Source: a bacterium (GTDB lineage: Bacteria; Patescibacteriota; Minisyncoccia; UBA6257; 2-01-FULL-56-20). From it: a DNA stretch of 9,076 nucleotides. The translations under genes were made by a program, and so were the position numbers. The stretch lies in assembly GCA_021780545.1 (NCBI GenBank), contig JAJXYP010000039.1:1-9076 (forward strand), written 5' to 3'. The notes below the pieces were generated by a model that was not told the DNA's origin, did not search any database, and worked only from the letters and a program-made list of their open reading frames with translations. Shown here in pieces: positions 6,614-9,076 of this stretch (positions within the stretch are counted from its first letter, which is position 1; each line of letters starts with the position of its first letter).

Positions 6614-7204
6614 TTATCGGCGCCGCGCCACCCGGCGATATATGCGGTAAAGAACAAACATGACGATCGCTACCGCGACCATGCCCGCGACGATCTCGAT
6701 CGGTTCGGAAAGATTCGACCAATAGTTACCGGCCGCAAAACCGATTGCAAGCGCGCCAAACGGTTCGATCGCGTTTCCAAGGACATCATTGATAAAAAAG
6801 GTGGTGAATCGAACGCGGACCAGGCCCGCCAAAAAGTTGGCGACGGTCGAAAGCGCTCCCGCAAACCGCGTGGTAAAAACCGTGACGGCCGCGTCGGTGC
6901 GCAGCTCCGACTGCAGTTCTTCGTAGAAGACAAACCGGTGCAAATGGAGCGCCCGGACCACCCGTCCACCGAACGCGCGGGCGATGGCGTAGTCCGTAAG
7001 ATCGCCCGCGGTGTTCGCGCCGACCGCAACCGCAAGCACCGCCCAAAAATTAAAATAGCCCTGGCTCGCAAACGCGCCAACCGCAAGCAGCATCGCGTTC
7101 GCCGGCAGCGGAACAATCACCGCCGAAGCATATACGACGACCGCGATCGCAAGATACCGATAAAGCAGGACAAACGAAAGAACCTCTCCGAGAACGTTAC
7201 TCAT
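6614..7204 (-). CDS. VTT-domain (DedA/YqaA-like) membrane protein
   Basis: 196 residues with several hydrophobic segments and a basic C-terminus (YRIYRRVARRR). The family core is visible: VPLPANAMLLAVGAFAS (31-47), matching the FP-N-LLxxGAFAS pattern of small VTT proteins, NTAGDLTDYAIARAFGG (64-80) and TRFAGALSTVANFLAG (112-127) at the place of the DedA arginine motif. Arg113 is kept, but the prolines normally found in FxRFxP are missing. It differs enough from the DedA protein at 2201-2854 to be a distinct subfamily rather than a recent duplicate. Its ATG overlaps the stop of the upstream gene (ATGA at 7204-7201), so the two are translationally coupled. Its substrate is unknown; lipid or lipid-carrier flipping is the family expectation. 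Confidence 0.82.
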   Translation of the reverse strand: MSNVLGEVLSFVLLYRYLAIAVVVYASAVIVPLPANAMLLAVGAFASQGYFNFWAVLAVAVGANTAGDLTDYAIARAFGGRVVRALHLHRFVFYEELQSELRTDAAVTVFTTRFAGALSTVANFLAGLVRVRFTTFFINDVLGNAIEPFGALAIGFAAGNYWSNLSEPIEIVAGMVAVAIVMFVLYRIYRRVARRR

Positions 7205-7710
7205 ATGCTCGGATTGGTTCCGGTTGTCTGGGCCGGCTCGGGCGCGGTTCCGGACGGTGCGTTGGCAGAGGGCGCGCTGCCGCCACCCGCCGCCGGTTCG
7301 TATCCGCGGACGGCTGCCTGCACCTTCGACAAAAAGGTGTCGACGTTCATCCCCTTCTTTTCCGCGTAGTCGCCGATGCCAAGCCGCGGATACCGGACGT
7401 CGCCGATGCCAAGCCGCGTCCGAAGATACGACGGCGGCAGAGCAAAAAGATAATTCACGTAATCAAAAGTCATCCAAGCATGGATGAGGGGTGCTTCCGA
7501 AACCGGAAGCGGCGCGCGGCGCTCAAGCGTCCATGACCACCGCAGCTCGCGCTGATTCGGCGACGCCGCGTTTCGCATCGCCTGATACTGCACGAAAAGG
7601 ATGGCGAACAGCGCAAGCAGAATCGCGGCGAGCGCCGCAAGCGCCCACCGGATGATCCGTTCCATATGCCTCGTGCCGTTCCGGTTTTCGACCGGTGTTT
7701 CGTCATTCAT
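7201..7710 (-). CDS. Single-helix membrane protein of unknown function, coupled to VTT gene
   Basis: 169 residues from the ATG at 7710; a TTG at 7728 would add six residues, but a -10 box sits between the two starts. A polar N-terminus (1-18) and one transmembrane helix (about 19-41) precede a region of about 95 residues containing WMTFDYVNYLFALPPSYLRT (79-98), RLGIGDVRYPRLGIGDYAEKKG and DTFLSKVQAAVRGY (124-137). The tail is low-complexity (Gly/Ser/Pro/Thr, 139-169) like those of the redox-operon proteins. The WMTxxYxNxxFxLPxxYLxxxLGI pattern looks like a conserved small helical domain, which I recall seeing near membrane redox and VTT genes, but I cannot name the family. By topology the domain should lie outside the membrane. 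The gene is first in a two-gene unit with the VTT protein and has an internal 10-residue duplication (see repeats). Confidence 0.75.
   Translation of the reverse strand: MNDETPVENRNGTRHMERIIRWALAALAAILLALFAILFVQYQAMRNAASPNQRELRWSWTLERRAPLPVSEAPLIHAWMTFDYVNYLFALPPSYLRTRLGIGDVRYPRLGIGDYAEKKGMNVDTFLSKVQAAVRGYEPAAGGGSAPSANAPSGTAPEPAQTTGTNPSI
7369..7418 (-). repeat. 20-bp direct repeat in phase inside a coding region
   Basis: The same 20 bases occur at 7369-7388 and 7399-7418, exactly 30 bases (10 codons) apart. They encode RLGIGD twice: residues 109-114 and, ten earlier, 99-104. The flanking bases differ immediately on both sides. Confidence 0.85.
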
Positions 7711-7716
7711 ATCGTC

Positions 7717-7722
7717 AGTATA
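7717..7722 (-). promoter_or_regulatory. -10 box before the 7710 start, probable leaderless transcript
   Basis: TATACT on the minus strand, six bases before the ATG at 7710. No good -35 is seen 16-18 bases upstream (GGTAAG at best). The spacing places transcription start at the ATG. Confidence 0.45.
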
Positions 7723-7768
7723 CTCCAACCTTTCCGCATCTTACCGTACGACGAACCGCCGCATCCGG

Positions 7769-7797
7769 TTGCGCGGACAGCGGACATCTGATACCAT
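7769..7797 (+). promoter_or_regulatory. Promoter of the tRNA-like transcript
   Basis: TTGCGC (7769-7774), 17 bases, TACCAT (7792-7797), with TG one base before the -10 (7789-7790), an extended -10. The predicted start is near 7804, giving a leader of about 33 bases with a GCGGC/GCCGC hairpin (7810-7831) before the tRNA-like element. No protein-coding start follows. Confidence 0.5.
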
Positions 7798-7836
7798 TTC
7801 AGTGTTCTAGCGGCCTCGAAACGGACGCCGCACCGG

Positions 7837-7910
7837 CGCGGGAGGGTTGGGAAAGGTTTTCCGGGGAGCCCCATAAGCTCCCGAAGCAGGTCCGAGTCCT
7901 GCCCCCGCAA
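7837..7910 (+). tRNA. tRNA-like element, CAT anticodon, initiator-like but non-canonical (possibly pseudo-tRNA)
   Basis: 74 bases, a normal tRNA length without encoded CCA. The T arm is clear: GCAGG (7886-7890), seven-base loop TCCGAGT, CCTGC (7898-7902). The anticodon arm is clear: GGAGC, loop CCCATAA, GCTCC, giving CAT (Met). The 3' end CCTGCCCCCGCAA is like bacterial initiator tRNA. The acceptor pairs GCGGG (7838-7842) with CCCGC (7904-7908), flanked by a C1-A72 mismatch, the hallmark of bacterial initiator tRNA. Against it: position 33 is C instead of T, position 55 is C, position 8 is G, 7-66 is an A-C mismatch, the D stem is weak (TGGG/TCCG with two wobbles and two extra linker bases), and the three G-C pairs usual in the initiator anticodon stem are missing. 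It may be a divergent tRNA-Met, a decayed copy, or another structured RNA. Confidence 0.45.
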
Positions 7911-7925
7911 CATTGTTTCAAAATT

Positions 7926-7943
7926 GGTCGGCGGGCCTCTTTT
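7926..7943 (+). terminator. Weak terminator after the tRNA-like element
   Basis: GGTC pairs with GGCC around GGCG (one G-T pair), followed by TCTTTT. The stem is short, but its position 16 bases after the tRNA-like element and the T-run fit an intrinsic terminator. Confidence 0.3.
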
Positions 7944-7977
7944 GCGATCAGCGCATAATGACCTGGACCCCATAATT

Positions 7978-8006
7978 TAGACACAAAGGTCGAAACAAAT
8001 TACCAT
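7978..8006 (+). promoter_or_regulatory. Transposase promoter overlapped by an inverted repeat
   Basis: TAGACA (7978-7983), 17 bases, TACCAT (8001-8006), then six bases to the ATG at 8013. A perfect 7-base inverted repeat GACACAA (7980-7986) and TTGTGTC (8006-8012) encloses the promoter. No Shine-Dalgarno is present. Confidence 0.5.
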
Positions 8007-8012
8007 TGTGTC

Positions 8013-8276
8013 ATGGCTAACAAAAAAGGATATCGTGTTGCCAAAGAGGTGAAGGCGGAAATTGTTCGCCGGGTGAAAGAAGAAGGCATTCCAGTGGCCA
8101 AAGCCGCAAAGGATGCCGGTGTTCATGAGACGACCGTGTACGGATGGCTCGGCGCCGGTGCAACAAGCGCTCCATCTTGGGGAGAATTCTCACGCCTCCA
8201 GAAGCAGAACAAGGAACTCTTTGAAGTGATCGGCGAACTCACGATCAAGCTGTCCCGGGCCCAAAAAAAGAATTGA
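8013..8276 (+). CDS. IS3-family transposase OrfA
   Basis: 87 residues. The N-terminal half is a helix-turn-helix of the transposase-8 type (KEVKAEIVRRVKEEG, then AAKDAGVHETTVYGWL, about residues 11-46), which binds the IS ends. The C-terminal half is a leucine zipper with leucines at 62, 69 and 76 and a following L80, used for multimerisation with the OrfAB product. It ends AAA-AAG-AAT-TGA, where A-AAA-AAG (8264-8270) is a slippery heptamer in the correct phase. OrfA alone usually acts as a regulator of transposition; the -1 frameshift product OrfAB is the active transposase. The start at 8013 is the first ATG inside the element's left end. Confidence 0.92.
   Translation: MANKKGYRVAKEVKAEIVRRVKEEGIPVAKAAKDAGVHETTVYGWLGAGATSAPSWGEFSRLQKQNKELFEVIGELTIKLSRAQKKN
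8264..8270 (+). promoter_or_regulatory. Programmed -1 frameshift slippery site A-AAA-AAG
   Basis: The heptamer lies in the zero frame of orfA (codons AAA at 8265 and AAG at 8268), two codons before its stop, and a -1 slip enters the orfB frame at GAA (8270). A 7-bp hairpin with a GAAA loop (CCATGGC/GCCATGG, 8298-8315) lies 27 bases downstream and could stimulate slipping, though this is farther than usual. Confidence 0.8.
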
Positions 8277-9055
8277 GCAAAGAAAGAAACGTGTCCGCCA
8301 TGGCGAAAGCCATGGGCGTTTCACGGTCATCGCTTTACTACGTCGCCACACAGGACAAGAAAGACTGGGCGCTCAAGATCCGGATGGAAGAGGTGCTCCA
8401 CAAGCATCCGTCATATGGTGCGCGGCGGTTGGCACAGGCCTTGGGCGTGAACCGGAAACGGACGCAGCGGGTGATGCGCATCTACGGCGTGAAGCCCTAC
8501 CGCAGACATGGCAGAAAATACAAGAAAAGCAAGGCAGAACGGCACTTTCCGAACCTCTTGCTCGGCATTATGCCCTCATACGCAAACCATATCTGGGCGA
8601 CCGACTTCACGGAACTCATCTTTCACGGGAAGAAGGTGTATGTCTCAACCACCATCGATCTCTTTACGAGGCAACTGATGGGGCTCCACGTGGGGACGCA
8701 GAAAGGATCGCAGCTCACCATCCAAACACTCGCGAACGCGCTCTTCCATCACCCACGACCCGTGATGTTCCATTCGGACAATGGAAGAGAGTATGAAGCA
8801 AAAGCGTTCATCGCCATGCTGGAGCGTTATGGCATCACGATCTCGCGAAGCAGGCCTGGCTCGCCATGGGAAAACGGATATCAGGAATCCTTCTACGACA
8901 AATTCAAAATGGACCTCGGTGATCCCAATCGATTCAAAACGTTGGGCAAGCTCGTTGCGACGATTTATCGAACCGCGTGGGAGTACAACCACACGAGGAT
9001 TCATTCCGCGCTCAGGATGCCGCCGTCAGTGTTTGCGGAGAAAATTGCAGCGTGA
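8273..9055 (+). CDS. IS3-family transposase OrfB (DDE integrase domain)
   Basis: 260 residues if counted from the TTG at 8273, which overlaps the orfA stop as TTGA; in practice it is probably made as the OrfAB fusion of about 347 residues. An N-terminal HTH_21-like region (about 38-80, HPSYGARRLAQALGVNRKR) is followed by the rve integrase core. The catalytic triad is visible: D111 in WATDFTEL, D169 in FHSDNGREY and E205 in NGYQESF, with exactly 35 residues between D169 and E205, the DD(35)E spacing of the IS3 family. The C-terminal YNHTRIHSALRMPPSVF is also typical. There is no internal stop or missing catalytic residue. Confidence 0.95.
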   Translation: MSKERNVSAMAKAMGVSRSSLYYVATQDKKDWALKIRMEEVLHKHPSYGARRLAQALGVNRKRTQRVMRIYGVKPYRRHGRKYKKSKAERHFPNLLLGIMPSYANHIWATDFTELIFHGKKVYVSTTIDLFTRQLMGLHVGTQKGSQLTIQTLANALFHHPRPVMFHSDNGREYEAKAFIAMLERYGITISRSRPGSPWENGYQESFYDKFKMDLGDPNRFKTLGKLVATIYRTAWEYNHTRIHSALRMPPSVFAEKIAA

Positions 9056-9076
9056 GAGAATGAAAAAAGACAAGAA

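Larger units (their letters stand above)
7959..9076 (+). mobile_element. IS3-family insertion sequence, right end outside the window
   Basis: This is an orfA/orfB pair with an overlapping -1 frame, a DDE transposase and a likely terminal sequence starting TGACCTGGACCCC at 7959 and running to about 7984. IS3-family ends begin with TG and often carry such a CCCC-rich, GACAC-ending inverted repeat. The matching right repeat is not seen before 9076, so the element ends at least slightly beyond the window. The exact left boundary and target duplication cannot be set without it. Both frames are intact, so the copy may be active. Confidence 0.85.

Noticed and set aside
7845..7915. Cobalamin riboswitch
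   Set aside because: GGGAA and CTGCCCCCGCAAC recall the B12 element, but the required spacing and the downstream B12 box are absent and no gene follows in the transcript; the tRNA-like T arm and anticodon arm explain the same bases better.
7707..7984. Minus-strand open frames upstream of the IS
   Set aside because: They read antisense across the tRNA-like element and promoter; GGRTRTC-like peptides are typical of false frames on the opposite strand of tRNA genes.
1..9076. CRISPR array or defence system
   Set aside because: No short direct repeats with regular unique spacers and no cas, restriction or toxin-antitoxin genes; the only regular repeats are protein-coding blades.

Overview
The window is a bacterial chromosomal fragment of about 9 kb. 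It has tightly packed small genes, many small membrane proteins, almost no Shine-Dalgarno sequences, several probable leaderless start sites and an insertion sequence at the right edge. The gene repertoire recalls Patescibacteria (CPR, Parcubacteria-like): an ECF-like sigma factor beside a small three-helix membrane protein, DedA/VTT proteins, an FMN-binding lipoprotein-like protein with a long Ser/Gly/Pro linker, and an NqrB/RnfD-like membrane domain fused to an FNR domain. That assignment is an inference from gene style; no rRNA or other marker gene is present.

Layout, left to right. (1) Positions 1-1698, minus strand: the N-terminal 566 codons of a secreted NHL-type beta-propeller protein that runs off the left edge. 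It has a signal peptide and eight visible blades of about 62 residues, arranged as one six-blade propeller followed by the start of a second. (2) 1918-2091, minus: a 57-residue two-helix membrane protein. (3) 3935-2201, minus: an apparent operon of an ECF-like sigma factor, a three-helix membrane protein with a His-rich tail (possible anti-sigma or sensor) and a DedA protein, closed by a clear intrinsic terminator at 2178-2200. (4) 4049-6598, plus, divergent from the sigma gene: an FMN-binding protein carrying a covalent-flavinylation motif, a fused RnfD/NqrB-like membrane plus FAD/NAD(P)H reductase protein, and a small membrane-anchored low-complexity protein. (5) 7710-6614, minus, convergent with region 4: an unrecognised single-helix protein whose stop overlaps (ATGA) the start of a second VTT/DedA-like protein. 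(6) 7769-7945, plus: a promoter, a tRNA-like element with a CAT anticodon loop and initiator-like acceptor features but several broken invariants, and a weak terminator. (7) 7959 to the right edge: an IS3-family insertion sequence with orfA, orfB and an in-phase A-AAA-AAG slippery site.

The most coherent biology is in region 4. NAD(P)H would be oxidised on the cytoplasmic FNR domain, electrons would cross the membrane through the RnfD/NqrB-like helices, and they would be accepted by an FMN covalently held on the extracytoplasmic FMN-binding domain. This looks like a minimal two-protein trans-membrane electron conduit without the usual Fe-S subunits. The adjacent divergent sigma factor and its membrane partner are candidates for its regulation. 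The maturation enzyme ApbE is not in the window.
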